Positions 44,279 to 53,015 are shown, numbered from the stretch's first letter. The stretch is 61,040 nt of DNA from Nitrospira sp. CR1.2 (GCA_014055495.1 WIAG01000016.1:1-61040); one strand, 5' to 3'. Notes: generated by a model not told the origin, from the letters alone. Made by a program: numbers and translations.

Positions 44279-45214
44279 CTACCGGAGTATGCCGCTCACG
44301 ATCAGCTCGACTGCCTGCTCGGGGCTCAATCCCCTGGCCATCAGCGTCTCCAACGCCTGTTTGTCCACGCTTCCAATGGCCGCTTCGTGTGTGACTTTGG
44401 CGCCCGGGTGACAGACCTTCACGATCGGGATGGCGCTGGCGTGCGCCTGCCCTTGAACGACTTCCATGCAGTCCACGTGGCCTCGCGCGCCTGCCGCATG
44501 GGCTTCGGTGATGCCCGTGATCTCCGCGCGCGCCTCGTCCTCGAGGACGACTCGTGTCCTGATCAGACTGCGCGCCCGTTCCCCTCGAAGGATAACCGCT
44601 TCCTTCAGCGTGATGTGATCGGTCTGGTGTGCAAAAATCTTCGCGTTGAGCTCGGCGAGACCGTCCTCCTCCACTTCGACGAGATAGTCGATGCCGAGGT
44701 TTCCCACTGAGCCCGAGAGCAAGGAGAAATCCGAGAAATAGCGGGCGCCCTTGCCGATCTTGATCGTGGCATGGGGCAGGACCTGCATGCCGCCGTGCAG
44801 GCCATGGTAGTGGCCTTCGGTATAAGTCAGCGACGCGCCGGGACTGAGCGTCATGACAGCCTGCATGCGATGTTGGGCTGCTTGGGCGACGGGGAAGAGG
44901 CAATGGGAGAGAACTCGCGCCTGCGCTCCTTCCTGCACCTGCACGTCGATGGTGATCTGCTGCACCTCCGTGGGGTGGGTCAGGCCGAAGCACAGGTGAA
45001 TTGGCCGGGCGATGGTCACGCCCGCCTCAACGAGGAGTTGCCCGGTCAGGCCTTCCGGAGTTTCCTCCAGTTCGACGCGCAGGCCCGGCACCGTTCGACG
45101 GCTGAGGATGTGATGCCCTTGCGCAACGACATGGGCGATGCCTGGATCGTCGAGGATCGACGGCTCGGCGCCCACCATGGGCAATGCATGCCTGAGGATA
45201 TCAAGGCCTGACAT
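44279..45214 (-). CDS. sufD: SufB/SufD-family Fe-S scaffold-like protein
   Basis: This 311-aa protein has the SufBD beta-helix core: TIARPIHLCFGLTHPTEVQQ, ARVLSHCLFPVAQAAQH, TYTEGHYHGLHGGMQVLPHA, GKGARYFSDFSLLSGSVGNL and KVTHEAAIGSVDKQALETLM, the last being the C-terminal SufBD signature. It is shorter than typical SufB or SufD because the N-terminal helical domain is reduced. It follows SufC with a 14-base overlap; GGGGAGG supports MSGLDILRH as start. With SufC it may form a minimal Fe-S assembly machine. Confidence 0.85.
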   Translation of the reverse strand: MSGLDILRHALPMVGAEPSILDDPGIAHVVAQGHHILSRRTVPGLRVELEETPEGLTGQLLVEAGVTIARPIHLCFGLTHPTEVQQITIDVQVQEGAQARVLSHCLFPVAQAAQHRMQAVMTLSPGASLTYTEGHYHGLHGGMQVLPHATIKIGKGARYFSDFSLLSGSVGNLGIDYLVEVEEDGLAELNAKIFAHQTDHITLKEAVILRGERARSLIRTRVVLEDEARAEITGITEAHAAGARGHVDCMEVVQGQAHASAIPIVKVCHPGAKVTHEAAIGSVDKQALETLMARGLSPEQAVELIVSGILR

Positions 45215-45929
45215 ACCGACAGACCTCCCCGTCGCACCGCACACAACTTCGTCCGCGGAAATGATCCACGGTCTCGCGTGGATTGCCTGAAAAGACGATG
45301 CGTCCGGCGCAGAGTTGGGATGCGCGATCTGCAACGAGGGCTACGTCTTCCTGATGCGTGATCAGCAAGACCGAGCCGCCGGCTGCCTTCAGTGCGCGAA
45401 TGATGTCGATGATGTGGGTGATCGACAGCATATCGATGCCCGCTGCCGGCTCATCGAGGATGGCCAGTGCCGGGCTCATCGAAAGGACAGAGGCGAGTTC
45501 GATACGATGCCGTTCGCCGCCACTGAGTCCCTTGTCGACCCGGCGGTCGAGATAGCGCTCCGGATCCAGGCCGACCTGTCGCAACACCGCTTCCGGATCC
45601 TCCCGGCGATGGCCCAGACTCACATATTCACGGACCGTGATCCCTTCGAATCGCGCCGGTTCCTGCCAGGCGAGCGTCAAGCCCAGCCGTGCCCGTTCCT
45701 GCATGGGGAGCGCAAGCAGATCAGCGCCTCGAAAGAGGACCTGCCCGGCGGTCGCCCGGTAGCCGTCGCATCCCATCAGGAGATAGGCCAGGGTGGTTTT
45801 ACCCGATCCATTGGCGCCAAGCAGGGCATGAATTTCACCGGCCTGCATGGTGAGATCGAGTCGATCGAGAATCCGGTGATGAGCGACCTCGCAGGTGAGG
45901 TCGCGAATGTCCAGTAATGGAGTCGTCAT
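45201..45929 (-). CDS. sufC: SufC-like ABC ATPase
   Basis: A 242-aa cytosolic ABC ATPase. Walker A is ALLGANGSGKTTLAYLLMG, the Q-loop is LAWQEPARFEG, the signature is GLSGGERHRIELASV, Walker B is LAILDEPAAGID and the switch His is in LLITHQEDVAL. The LAWQEP and E-R-H-R features are of the SufC group. The C-terminus adds a Cys-rich tail, GRSCVRCDGEVCRYV, absent from classical SufC, which could hold a metal or cluster. It is upstream of and overlaps the SufD-like gene; no sufB, sufS, sufE or sufU is adjacent. Confidence 0.88.
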   Translation of the reverse strand: MTTPLLDIRDLTCEVAHHRILDRLDLTMQAGEIHALLGANGSGKTTLAYLLMGCDGYRATAGQVLFRGADLLALPMQERARLGLTLAWQEPARFEGITVREYVSLGHRREDPEAVLRQVGLDPERYLDRRVDKGLSGGERHRIELASVLSMSPALAILDEPAAGIDMLSITHIIDIIRALKAAGGSVLLITHQEDVALVADRASQLCAGRIVFSGNPRETVDHFRGRSCVRCDGEVCRYVRP

Positions 45930-46229
45930 ACGCTGCAGTAATTACGTAGATGTCCATGCATCGTATGTGCCTGTGACGATGCGTGCGGAGTCTCTGTCCT
46001 TGCCTGTCTTGAAGATCGTATCCGTGGCCTTTTGCGGCAGGACGGGAAGGCGCGCTGGGGCGTTCTTCCGCAGGGTAAGACCCATCTGACTTGCTGCCTC
46101 TTCGTCTGGGCCCTGCATGGGGCGGGTAGTCCGAAGCGTCTCCACGGGGAGCGTCATGGCATCCCCCTTGCCTGGTTCATCAGCAATCTCCGAGGCGCAG
46201 AGTCCGTTCACTTCAACAGGAGGCAGATG

Positions 46230-46619
46230 ATGGAAACAGGGACGAATCAATCGTGGTATGAGATTGTCGAGACCTTCCCGAAAACGGACAAGGTGACGCA
46301 ATATTTTTCCGGTCGGAAAGGGAAGGACCTCTCCATCTCGACCGGAACCATCACGTTGGGACTGTTTGGGAAACAGCTGCAGGAGTTTGCATCCAATCCG
46401 GCGGCGTTTCTCCAGCGTGTTCTGGAGCAGGATGGAAGAAGAGTCAACAGCATGAAGGTGCTGTTCCGCGTGGCGACGAAGAAGCAACTGAGCAAGGCGA
46501 GGGGCTGGGGTTTCTATGGCAAGTGTCATTGGGTGCATATTGATGAGCCGAAGGAAGATGAATCCACGTGGATCTGTATCGACCTTGAGAATCCATGTTT
46601 CTTGACGCCTGTGCGGTAG
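46230..46619 (+). CDS. Conserved hypothetical protein, 129 aa
   Basis: A soluble protein with no signal sequence. It contains WYEIVETFPKTDKVTQYFSG, TGTITLGLFGKQLQEFASNP, RVLEQDGRRVNSMKVLFRVA and WGFYGKCHWVHIDEPKEDES. I do not recognise the family. The second of two adjacent ATGs is preferred because AGGAGG lies six bases ahead of it. The gene stands alone between the SufC unit and the DUF2238 pair. Confidence 0.6.
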   Translation: METGTNQSWYEIVETFPKTDKVTQYFSGRKGKDLSISTGTITLGLFGKQLQEFASNPAAFLQRVLEQDGRRVNSMKVLFRVATKKQLSKARGWGFYGKCHWVHIDEPKEDESTWICIDLENPCFLTPVR

Positions 46620-46755
46620 GTGTCCGGTCGGGCAGGTCAGGCCAGGCGGAGCGGCGGTTGCAGGAAGGTGACCCATCCAGTAGAGTAATCTCAGCTTCCC
46701 CCATTCAGCGGGCCTGCTGGCCCATTCCTGGACCCTGTGACAAGGAGAACCCTCG

Positions 46756-47394
46756 GTGAGTCGGAACAAGGTGGTTTCGATCGGGCTGCTTCTATGGTAT
46801 GTGGCGGTGTCGGTCTGGATGGCGCAAGCCCCGGTCGATCCCCAGTTCTGGTTGATTGCGAGTATATTGCCGGCCGCCTTCGTGGTCCTGCTGATCGCCA
46901 CGCATCGGTTCCTGCCTCTTTCCCATACCTCCCATGCGCTGATTACGGCCTTTCTCACGTTGCACACGATCGGGGTGCACTACACCTATGCGGAGGTGCC
47001 GATCGGTCTCTGGTTGGATCAGGTCTTGCACCTCGGGCGCAACCATTTCGACCGGGTGGTGCATTTCAGTTTCGGTTTTCTGCTGGCCTATCCGATGGAA
47101 GAATTGTTCCGCCTGAGTGCGAGCATCCGGGGGTGGGTGGTGTATTACCTGCCCGTGATGACCGTGCTGGGATTGAGCGGCCTCTGGGAAATCATCGAAT
47201 CGTGGGTGGCTCGTGCCGTGCACCCGGAATTGGGCGTGACCTATCTCGGCTCGCAAGGCGATGTCTGGGACGCCCAGAAGGATATGGCCGCGGCCCTGTA
47301 TGGCGCGTTGCTGTCGATGACGCTGTTGCTGGTCGTGCGCGCGTTGCGCGGGGCAGAGACGGCGCTGGAATCGGAAGCGGCCTTCTCGGAATAA
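46756..47394 (+). CDS. DUF2238 (YjdF-type) membrane protein, copy 1
   Basis: A 212-aa inner-membrane protein with about six helices. The DUF2238 signature is present: TIGVHYTYAEVPIGLWLDQV, RNHFDRVVHFSFGFLLAYPM, LWEIIESW and YLGSQGDVWDAQKDMAAALY. The conserved His, Asp and Glu in membrane segments suggest a metal or proton site, but no function is established. It starts with GTG after AAGGAGA. A paralogue follows after nine bases. Confidence 0.85.
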   Translation: MSRNKVVSIGLLLWYVAVSVWMAQAPVDPQFWLIASILPAAFVVLLIATHRFLPLSHTSHALITAFLTLHTIGVHYTYAEVPIGLWLDQVLHLGRNHFDRVVHFSFGFLLAYPMEELFRLSASIRGWVVYYLPVMTVLGLSGLWEIIESWVARAVHPELGVTYLGSQGDVWDAQKDMAAALYGALLSMTLLLVVRALRGAETALESEAAFSE

Positions 47395-47403
47395 CCAGTC
47401 GGC

Positions 47404-48048
47404 ATGCATGTTGTGGAGCGCGCACAGAGTTCAACCGAGGCGGACCACCGTCGCATCGCGTTGGGGCTGTTTCTGGCCTACGGGTTGTTCTGGTCTGTGC
47501 TGGCGGTGGCGCCGGTCAGTCGCCACGATTGGTTGCTCGAAAATCTGTTGACGGTCGGGCTGGTCACGACGCTGGTCTTCACCTACCACCGGTTCCCGTT
47601 TTCCCTCACGTCCTATACCCTCATCGCGGTATTCATGGTGCTCCACGCGATCGGCGCCCATTACACGTACTCAGAGGTGCCGTTCGGATTTTGGCTCAAG
47701 GACGTGTTGACATTGAGCCGGAATCCCTTCGACCGGATTGTCCATTTTGCCTATGGCCTGCTCCTGGCCTATCCGCTGCGCGAGTTGCTCGTGCGCCTGG
47801 CCGGATTGCGTGGGGGATGGTCCTATTTCTTGCCGGTCAGCGGTGTGCTGGCACAGAGTGGATTCTTCGAAGTGGTGGAAGCCGTTGTGGCCATGATCGT
47901 CAGTCCGGAGTTGGGCAGCATGTATCTCGGGACGCAGGGCGACGAGTGGGATGCGCAGAAGGATATGGCGGCGGCCTTTGCGGGTGCCGTACTGGCCATG
48001 GTGTGTACGGCTTGGCTGGAGAGGAATCGGACGCTCGCCCCCGCGTAG
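47404..48048 (+). CDS. DUF2238 (YjdF-type) membrane protein, copy 2
   Basis: A 214-aa paralogue of the preceding protein with the same blocks: AIGAHYTYSEVPFGFWLKDV, RNPFDRIVHFAYGLLLAYPL, FFEVVEAVVAMIV and YLGTQGDEWDAQKDMAAAFA. The conserved H-Y-T-Y, D-R-x-V-H-F and W-D-A-Q-K-D-M positions are identical between copies, indicating tandem duplication with both copies retained under selection. The ribosome site is weak and translation may be coupled to copy 1. Confidence 0.85.
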   Translation: MHVVERAQSSTEADHRRIALGLFLAYGLFWSVLAVAPVSRHDWLLENLLTVGLVTTLVFTYHRFPFSLTSYTLIAVFMVLHAIGAHYTYSEVPFGFWLKDVLTLSRNPFDRIVHFAYGLLLAYPLRELLVRLAGLRGGWSYFLPVSGVLAQSGFFEVVEAVVAMIVSPELGSMYLGTQGDEWDAQKDMAAAFAGAVLAMVCTAWLERNRTLAPA

Positions 48049-48309
48049 CGATTGCCCTGTGCTCGCTGCGCCTGCATCAGCCGGATCGGTCCCGCCCGCG
48101 GCGCAGACGGTCGCTCTGTCTGCGGCCATTCGCCCCAGTGTCACCTCGTCGTGCTGTGGATATTCTCCGCAGCCATCCCACCGGATGAGGCGTTCCTGGC
48201 CGAGGTTCTCAGCCTGGAGAGCCACTTCTGTGTGCGGTGCGAGTCCTGGCACGTCTGTTGCGCTCTTCCTCGTGAAATCACCGTTTCGACTCATTTCGCG
48301 GAGGAGCGT
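48049..48309. other. Intergenic region, no supported gene
   Basis: About 260 bases between the DUF2238 pair and a small lipoprotein. Open in part, but without motif or ribosome site. Confidence 0.4.
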
Positions 48310-48474
48310 ATGACAACCGTATGGAGCTTGGGGATCGCCTGTGTGCTGCTCGTGCCTGTGTCGTTCACTGCGTGCGCCCCGCCGACTCCCAAAGTCGAAC
48401 GGTCTGGCCCCTCGTCGATCGTCGAGCCGGAATCGCACTCCCCGGCTGATTCGCCGGGATCGCTCAGGCAGTAG
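48310..48474 (+). CDS. 54-aa lipoprotein
   Basis: Translation begins MTTVWSLGIACVLLVPVSFT and reaches a lipobox TAC (FTAC) at residue 22. The short mature tail (APPTPKVERSGPSSIVEPES) is Pro/Ser-rich. GGAGG sits five bases upstream of the ATG. It is a small membrane-anchored peptide of unknown function, 28 bases before the flavoprotein gene. Confidence 0.6.
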   Translation: MTTVWSLGIACVLLVPVSFTACAPPTPKVERSGPSSIVEPESHSPADSPGSLRQ

Positions 48475-48502
48475 GGCAACGCTTTGTGGAGGCACCAGGG
48501 CG

Positions 48503-49090
48503 ATGGGTAAACGCATAACGCTGATTCAGGGCCACCCCGATGGGCAGTCCCGCCACTTTTGCCATGCCCTGGCGGATGAATATGCCAAGGGCTGTGAGGA
48601 TGGCGGGCATGAGGTGAGGCGGATTGAGGTCGCCCGGTTGGAGTTCCCTCTGTTACGGACGAAAGAGGAGTTTGAGCGGGGACTCCCGCCTGAGTCGATC
48701 GCACTCGCTCAGGATGCCATCCGATGGGCGGACCATCTGGTCATCGTCTACCCACTGTGGCTGGGATCGATGCCGGCCCTCTTACAAGCGTTTTTTGAAC
48801 AGGTCTTTCGCCCCGGTGTGGCGTTCGAATATCAAGCATCCGGTCAAATGGCGAGAAAGCTCTTGACGGGGAAATCGGCGCGTATCGTGGTGACGATGGG
48901 TATGCCGGCTCTGGTGTACCGGTGGTTCTTTTTCGCCCACAGTCTCAAGAGTTTTCAGCGCAACATACTCGGCTTCTGTGGTATCGGGCCCATGCGGACG
49001 ACTCTGGTCGGCGGGATAGAGGGACTGACTGAGCGGCAACGGGCGGCCTGGTTGGATCGGCTCCGTGCATTGGGAGAGGCGGGACGATGA
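48503..49090 (+). CDS. NAD(P)H-quinone oxidoreductase-like flavoprotein (flavodoxin-like fold)
   Basis: A 195-aa cytosolic flavoprotein of the NQO1/MdaB/KefF group. It begins ITLIQGHPDGQSRHFCHALA, the phosphate-binding first strand and loop. ADHLVIVYPLWLGSMPALLQ is the FMN/FAD ring-binding signature and VFRPGVAFEY the following conserved block. It typically reduces quinones by two electrons. No associated cation channel is nearby, although KefF-like enzymes can regulate one. AGGG precedes the ATG; the frame is open farther upstream but overlaps the lipoprotein. Confidence 0.85.
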   Translation: MGKRITLIQGHPDGQSRHFCHALADEYAKGCEDGGHEVRRIEVARLEFPLLRTKEEFERGLPPESIALAQDAIRWADHLVIVYPLWLGSMPALLQAFFEQVFRPGVAFEYQASGQMARKLLTGKSARIVVTMGMPALVYRWFFFAHSLKSFQRNILGFCGIGPMRTTLVGGIEGLTERQRAAWLDRLRALGEAGR

Positions 49091-49153
49091 CGGCGGGCGT
49101 TGGGGACGAGCGGAGAGGCGCATGATCCGCCGGGAAGCGTGAGGAGGTACATC

Positions 49154-49789
49154 ATGTCCGGGATTGAAACGGTGCGCGCGTCGGTCGAGAAGAAGCTCGA
49201 GGCGTTGGAGCATCAAGCGGAGGCTCTGGAGGCGCAACTTACGCAGACGAGGGAGCAGGTATTGGAACGGGTGGAGGAGGGAAAGCGGCAGTTGCGCGAC
49301 CTGGTGGGGTCGGTGCGGGAGGAACTGTCGGATTCACCGGCGGTCGTCGATCAGGTGAAGCGTGAGCTGCAGACCGCGCTGGACCATCTGGAGGTGCAAC
49401 TGGCATTGGGGAAGGCGGAGGCGCGGGACGCGTTGGACGCACAGCGTGACAAGATTGCGCAAGCGTTGCGCCGGTTCGAGGCTTCGGCGGATCGAACGTT
49501 GACGGATGCGGCATTCAGGTCAGGTCGATTGTGGGACGACCTGGTTGAACGAGCGAGCAGGCTTGAGGCGGAGTTCGACGCCGCGAGGCACGGATGGCTG
49601 GATGAGCGTGGGGCGCAGCGGCAGATGGTCGAGTCCGTCCAACAAGAGCTGCTGCGGCGCTTGCGCGCCTATCGGGATGATCTCAGAGTCAAACGCCAAA
49701 TGGTTCGGGCGCGGGCCGATACGTTTGAAATCGATTTGCGCGACGGACTGGAGCAGATCAAGACGGCGTTTCGGCGGTTGGTCGAGTAA
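49154..49789 (+). CDS. Coiled-coil protein (phasin-like composition)
   Basis: A 211-aa almost entirely helical protein: VRASVEKKLEALEHQAEALE, QLTQTREQVLERVEEGKRQL, VKRELQTALDHLEVQLALGK and EIDLRDGLEQIKTAFRRLVE. Heptad patterns run through most of the length, with a high Glu/Arg/Gln content and no cysteine or signal peptide. It may coat an inclusion or bind another coiled coil. GAGGAGG fits the chosen ATG. No family is certain. Confidence 0.6.
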   Translation: MSGIETVRASVEKKLEALEHQAEALEAQLTQTREQVLERVEEGKRQLRDLVGSVREELSDSPAVVDQVKRELQTALDHLEVQLALGKAEARDALDAQRDKIAQALRRFEASADRTLTDAAFRSGRLWDDLVERASRLEAEFDAARHGWLDERGAQRQMVESVQQELLRRLRAYRDDLRVKRQMVRARADTFEIDLRDGLEQIKTAFRRLVE

Positions 49790-49824
49790 TCCGGTGCGAC
49801 ACCGGCGATGTGGACGGGGTCGCG

Positions 49825-49851
49825 CCGGGCCTGCAGTGACGTCAGGCCCGG
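49825..49851. terminator. Bidirectional terminator-like hairpin
   Basis: CCGGGCCTG and CAGGCCCGG form a perfect 9-bp stem with a 9-base loop, placed in the 93-base gap between two convergent genes. It lacks a strong T run. Confidence 0.5.
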
Positions 49852-49882
49852 TATCGGATGTTGATCACGCCGGGATTGGCCG

Positions 49883-50812
49883 TTACGGGTTGTGGAGCAA
49901 TTTCCGGCATTCGCCCAGAATATAGATCGGCCGTGTGTCGTTGCCCTTGTTGTCCGGATTGTGGCCGATCGCCATGCCGGTCAGCACCATGGTCGGCGGG
50001 CACATCCAATCGTGGGTGACCGTCTTGATGAGGGGAATGCCCGGTGGATAGGTGGGGACGATGCCGGTCTCACGAAAGTAGTTTTGGCTGGAATTGGGTG
50101 GATCGGACCGTTCGCCGTTCTCGATGGCGACGGCTGGGCCATGCAGAAAGCGGAAGCCTGAGAGTGCCTCCTTCATCTGCGGAGAGTTCTGGTATTCCTT
50201 GATGCCGTAAAAGATCTCGATGTCCGATCCGCTGACCTCGTACAGCGTGCCTTCCCGTTCGTAGTTGAACAGGAAGTCGGCCTTCTGAGCCGGAGATACC
50301 AGTTTCCCGTCGGCCCCCAGGTCTCTGCAGGAGAACCGGAACGATTTCCATGTGCGATTGTTGATTTCCTTGATCGAGGCCCCGGAGACAATACCGTTGG
50401 GAAAGAGATCGAGGCAGGAGATAAACTTGCTCTCCACGACCTTATCCTTCACATAGTCGAGGTCGTTGCAGACCACCCATACTGATCCGGCCGGTCCCTT
50501 GATGGGGAGATTCTTCGGCACACATCCGGCGACGATGAAGGTGCGACCCTCGTTGGAGGTGTATTGCTTGTCCTTCCCGTCGAGTGGGCTCTTATCCACA
50601 TAGTAGCCTTGCTGGACATGTATCGTGGCCGTTACGTCGGACCCGGCCTGTGCCCAGAACCCTTCCGCGAGCGTCAGTTCCCGGGGGTCTTCGTACTGCC
50701 GGACGGTGCCGCTGGTGATTGTCTGGTTCAGCGTGAGGCCGGTCGCGGCTGCGGCCGGCAGGGCCAGCGCCGCCATCAGCATCAGGTGTGCGATTGCCGT
50801 GAGTCGTTTCAT
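49883..50812 (-). CDS. Secreted protein of unknown function
   Basis: A 309-aa exported protein with a clear signal peptide (AIAHLMLMAALALPAAAATG). The mature part contains TLNQTITSGTVRQYEDPREL, TLAEGFWAQAGSDVTATIHV and HDWMCPPTMVLTGMAIGHNP. The T-x-G-x-x-R-x-Y-x-x-x-x-x-L-T-L-A-E-G-F pattern is typical of surface proteins that store an N-terminal anchor signature followed by a carbohydrate-binding-like body. I do not recognise the family. GAGAGGA is upstream. It follows the tail-fibre-like gene by 38 bases on the same strand, so the two are probably co-expressed. Confidence 0.65.
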   Translation of the reverse strand: MKRLTAIAHLMLMAALALPAAAATGLTLNQTITSGTVRQYEDPRELTLAEGFWAQAGSDVTATIHVQQGYYVDKSPLDGKDKQYTSNEGRTFIVAGCVPKNLPIKGPAGSVWVVCNDLDYVKDKVVESKFISCLDLFPNGIVSGASIKEINNRTWKSFRFSCRDLGADGKLVSPAQKADFLFNYEREGTLYEVSGSDIEIFYGIKEYQNSPQMKEALSGFRFLHGPAVAIENGERSDPPNSSQNYFRETGIVPTYPPGIPLIKTVTHDWMCPPTMVLTGMAIGHNPDNKGNDTRPIYILGECRKLLHNP

Positions 50813-50850
50813 AGCTCGGTCCTCTCTGAGTCGTCGTGCATCGATCTCTG

Positions 50851-51594
50851 CTATCTGCCCTGTGTCTGGTTGAGTGACCGGTCCTGCTCCAACCGTTGAA
50901 GTCTCGCCTGCAGCGATTCAATGGTCTTGTGCTGTTCGATCGCGTGCAACGTCAGTTCTTCGATCTTGCGCAGGAGTTTCGCCTGCATGTCTCCGAGACG
51001 GACGCCATCGTTCGCGACCTCGGCGGCGCTCGGCATGTCCGGAAGGTGGTGATGGTTCCGGATGTAACGTGCCACTTCAGGGAGCGCTGCGAGTCGATAG
51101 TCCGGGTGAAAGACAAAATCCGCCCAGTCCTTGATCAGCTTGATGCGGACTTCTTCCGCCAGGATTTTTCCTCCGACGACGAGTTTGTACTCCGTGGGGA
51201 GACGTTCCGTGACGCTGTTCATACCGACGGCGATTCCGCGCCCCACGGCGAGGTCGAACACTCCATCCGGCACCAAGTCGGTTCTGCTGGCGGCGCCGCC
51301 GATATACACGCGTTTGGTGTCGACTTGAAACACCGTCGAGGTCGAGTCTCTGAATGTGGAGCGCAAGCTCAGTAGGAGCTCTCCCGAGCCTGAGAGGGGG
51401 CGTTGTATTTCGAGGAGAGGGGGTGTGCCGCTGCTGCCGGACGGGTCGAAACCCAACGCCACGTTTCCCGGTCGCCAAATGGATCCGGTCGGGGTGTGCG
51501 GTCCGTTCCATTGCTCGGCTTGCACGGCCGCGGTCATTGTGCCGAGCAGGAAGAGTGTCGCCAGAGCGGTCTTCACGTGGATGTACGTAGTCAT
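50851..51594 (-). CDS. Exported protein with tail-fibre/peptidase-S74-like C-terminal region
   Basis: A 247-aa exported protein. After the signal peptide (ALATLFLLGTMTAAVQA) a beta-rich middle (VFQVDTKRVYIGGAASRTDL, YKLVVGGKILAEEVRIKLIK) leads to WADFVFHPDYRLAALPEVAR, then NHHHLPDMPSAAEV and a coiled coil (EELTLHAIEQHKTIESLQAR). This is the end structure seen in many surface and tail-fibre-like proteins, where it promotes trimerisation, sometimes with self-cleavage. GGAG fits MTTYIHVK; the Met five codons earlier is less likely. It is upstream of, and probably in one operon with, the other secreted protein. Confidence 0.7.
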   Translation of the reverse strand: MTTYIHVKTALATLFLLGTMTAAVQAEQWNGPHTPTGSIWRPGNVALGFDPSGSSGTPPLLEIQRPLSGSGELLLSLRSTFRDSTSTVFQVDTKRVYIGGAASRTDLVPDGVFDLAVGRGIAVGMNSVTERLPTEYKLVVGGKILAEEVRIKLIKDWADFVFHPDYRLAALPEVARYIRNHHHLPDMPSAAEVANDGVRLGDMQAKLLRKIEELTLHAIEQHKTIESLQARLQRLEQDRSLNQTQGR

Positions 51595-51742
51595 GTCGGT
51601 CTCCTTCATAGGTCATGTCGAAATGGGATGCAGTCGATTCTGCACTTCGCATAGCAAAGATCCTGCCTTGCCGTTGAGTGCGTGGCAAGATCGCCCTGCC
51701 TGGCTTTTCTGAGGGTCACAATCACGCTGCTCGTGAAGAGTT

Positions 51743-51783
51743 GTATCTCTCTCGATACGATGTAGGAAAAAGAGATACGATGT
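51743..51783. promoter_or_regulatory. Repeated operator-like sites ahead of the methyltransferase gene
   Basis: GATACGATGT occurs at 51754-51763 and 51774-51783, 20 bases apart (about two helical turns). GTATCTCT (51743-51750) and AGAGATAC (51771-51778) form an inverted pair around them. They lie 25 bases ahead of a TTGACA box, a typical activator position. Confidence 0.5.
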
Positions 51784-51807
51784 GCGGCCGTGAATCGGTC
51801 GTCGGAA

Positions 51808-51836
51808 TTGACAGCGTCCGGTTCCGCGCGTAGCCT
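51808..51836 (+). promoter_or_regulatory. Predicted sigma-70 promoter of the O-methyltransferase-like gene
   Basis: Consensus TTGACA, 17-base spacer and TAGCCT, with a weak -10 as expected if activated by the upstream repeats. The message would start near 51843. Confidence 0.45.
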
Positions 51837-51869
51837 CTCAGCATTTTTTTTCATGGAAAGGACGACATC

Positions 51870-52883
51870 ATGGCCACTCGGCAATTTGCCCCCGATCGGA
51901 TCATGCAACTCGGGTTCGGGTTTTGGGGATCGAAGACCTTGCTCAGCGCGGTTGAACTCGGACTGTTCTCGGAACTTGCGAAAGGATCATGCGATGCCAA
52001 GGCGCTGGCGAAGCGGTTGAAACTCCATCCGCGAAGCGCCGGCGATTTCTTCGATGCGTTGCTCGCCCTCGGCCTGTTGAAACGGATCGGGGCACGGTAT
52101 GCGAACACGGCTGAGACCGCTCTGTTTCTGGATCGCGCCAAGCCGACCTATGTCGGCGGCATCCTTGAGATGGCCAATGCCAGGCTCTACCGGTTCTGGG
52201 GATCGTTGACGGAGGCGCTTCAGACCGGCAAGCCACAAAACGAGGTCAAAACGGGCGAAGATTTCTTCGGCACGCTCTACGCCGATCCTCAACGGCTTGA
52301 AGGATTTCTCAAGGCCATGACCGGCCTCAGTCGCGGCACGGCGCGCGCGATCGCCGCCCGGTTTCCCTGGAAGCGGTATCAGTCCTTCGTCGACATCGGA
52401 TGCGCGCAAGGCGGGGTGGCGGTGGAGATCGCGCTGGCGCACAAGCACCTGAGCGGGCAGGGCATGGACCTCCCCGTCGTGCGGCCGGTATTTGAGGCCT
52501 ATGCCAAGCGTCAGAACGTTCAGCAGCGAGTGACGTTTCACCCCGGCGATTTCTTCAAGGAGCCGTTGCCGAAGGCTGATGTGCTCATCATGGGCCACAT
52601 CCTGCACGACTGGGATCTCAAAGAGAAAATGATGCTGTTGCGCAAGGCCTATGCCGCGTTGCCGAACGGAGGTGCGTTGATCGTGCACGAGGCCTTGATC
52701 GATGATGCGCGGAAGCAGAACGCATTTGGATTGCTGATGAGTTTGAATATGCTGATCGAGACGCACGGCGGGTTTGATTTTACCGGTGCGGATTGCCGGG
52801 GGTGGATGAAGAAAGCCGGCTTCAAGCGAACAAAGGTTGAACCGCTGGTCGGGCAGGATTCCATGGTCATTGCGATCAAATAA
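51870..52883 (+). CDS. SAM-dependent O-methyltransferase-like protein
   Basis: A 337-aa class I methyltransferase of the plant-type O-methyltransferase (PF00891-like) group, with an N-terminal dimerisation winged helix ([37 protein letters not shown]). The SAM motif is [57 protein letters not shown] (His-Asp in the catalytic position) and [13 protein letters not shown] complete the core. Homologues methylate phenols, bacteriochlorophyll precursors or antibiotics. The substrate here is unknown. It stands alone with its own promoter and a strong terminator. Confidence 0.88.
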   Translation: MATRQFAPDRIMQLGFGFWGSKTLLSAVELGLFSELAKGSCDAKALAKRLKLHPRSAGDFFDALLALGLLKRIGARYANTAETALFLDRAKPTYVGGILEMANARLYRFWGSLTEALQTGKPQNEVKTGEDFFGTLYADPQRLEGFLKAMTGLSRGTARAIAARFPWKRYQSFVDIGCAQGGVAVEIALAHKHLSGQGMDLPVVRPVFEAYAKRQNVQQRVTFHPGDFFKEPLPKADVLIMGHILHDWDLKEKMMLLRKAYAALPNGGALIVHEALIDDARKQNAFGLLMSLNMLIETHGGFDFTGADCRGWMKKAGFKRTKVEPLVGQDSMVIAIK

Positions 52884-53015
52884 CGCCGGAGGTTGAAGGG
52901 TAGCCGTCAGCGCGCCGCGAGAATCTCCGCACCGACATCTTGACAAGGAGGAACCAAGGAGCGTAGCGTTTTTCCCGGTTCGACATACCACGAGGCCATA
53001 GAGCGTACCGCTCCG

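Noticed and set aside
45942-46967. 341-aa minus-strand open frame
   Set aside because: Overlaps the plus-strand hypothetical gene, which has a good AGGAGG site. The antisense product has mixed composition and no motif.
46737-48188. 483-aa plus-strand open frame across both DUF2238 genes
   Set aside because: Out-of-frame shadow rich in Arg/Gly; both DUF2238 proteins are clear in the other frames.
52969-52986. GGTTCGACATACC resembling a tRNA T-arm
   Set aside because: No acceptor, D or anticodon arm can be paired around it.
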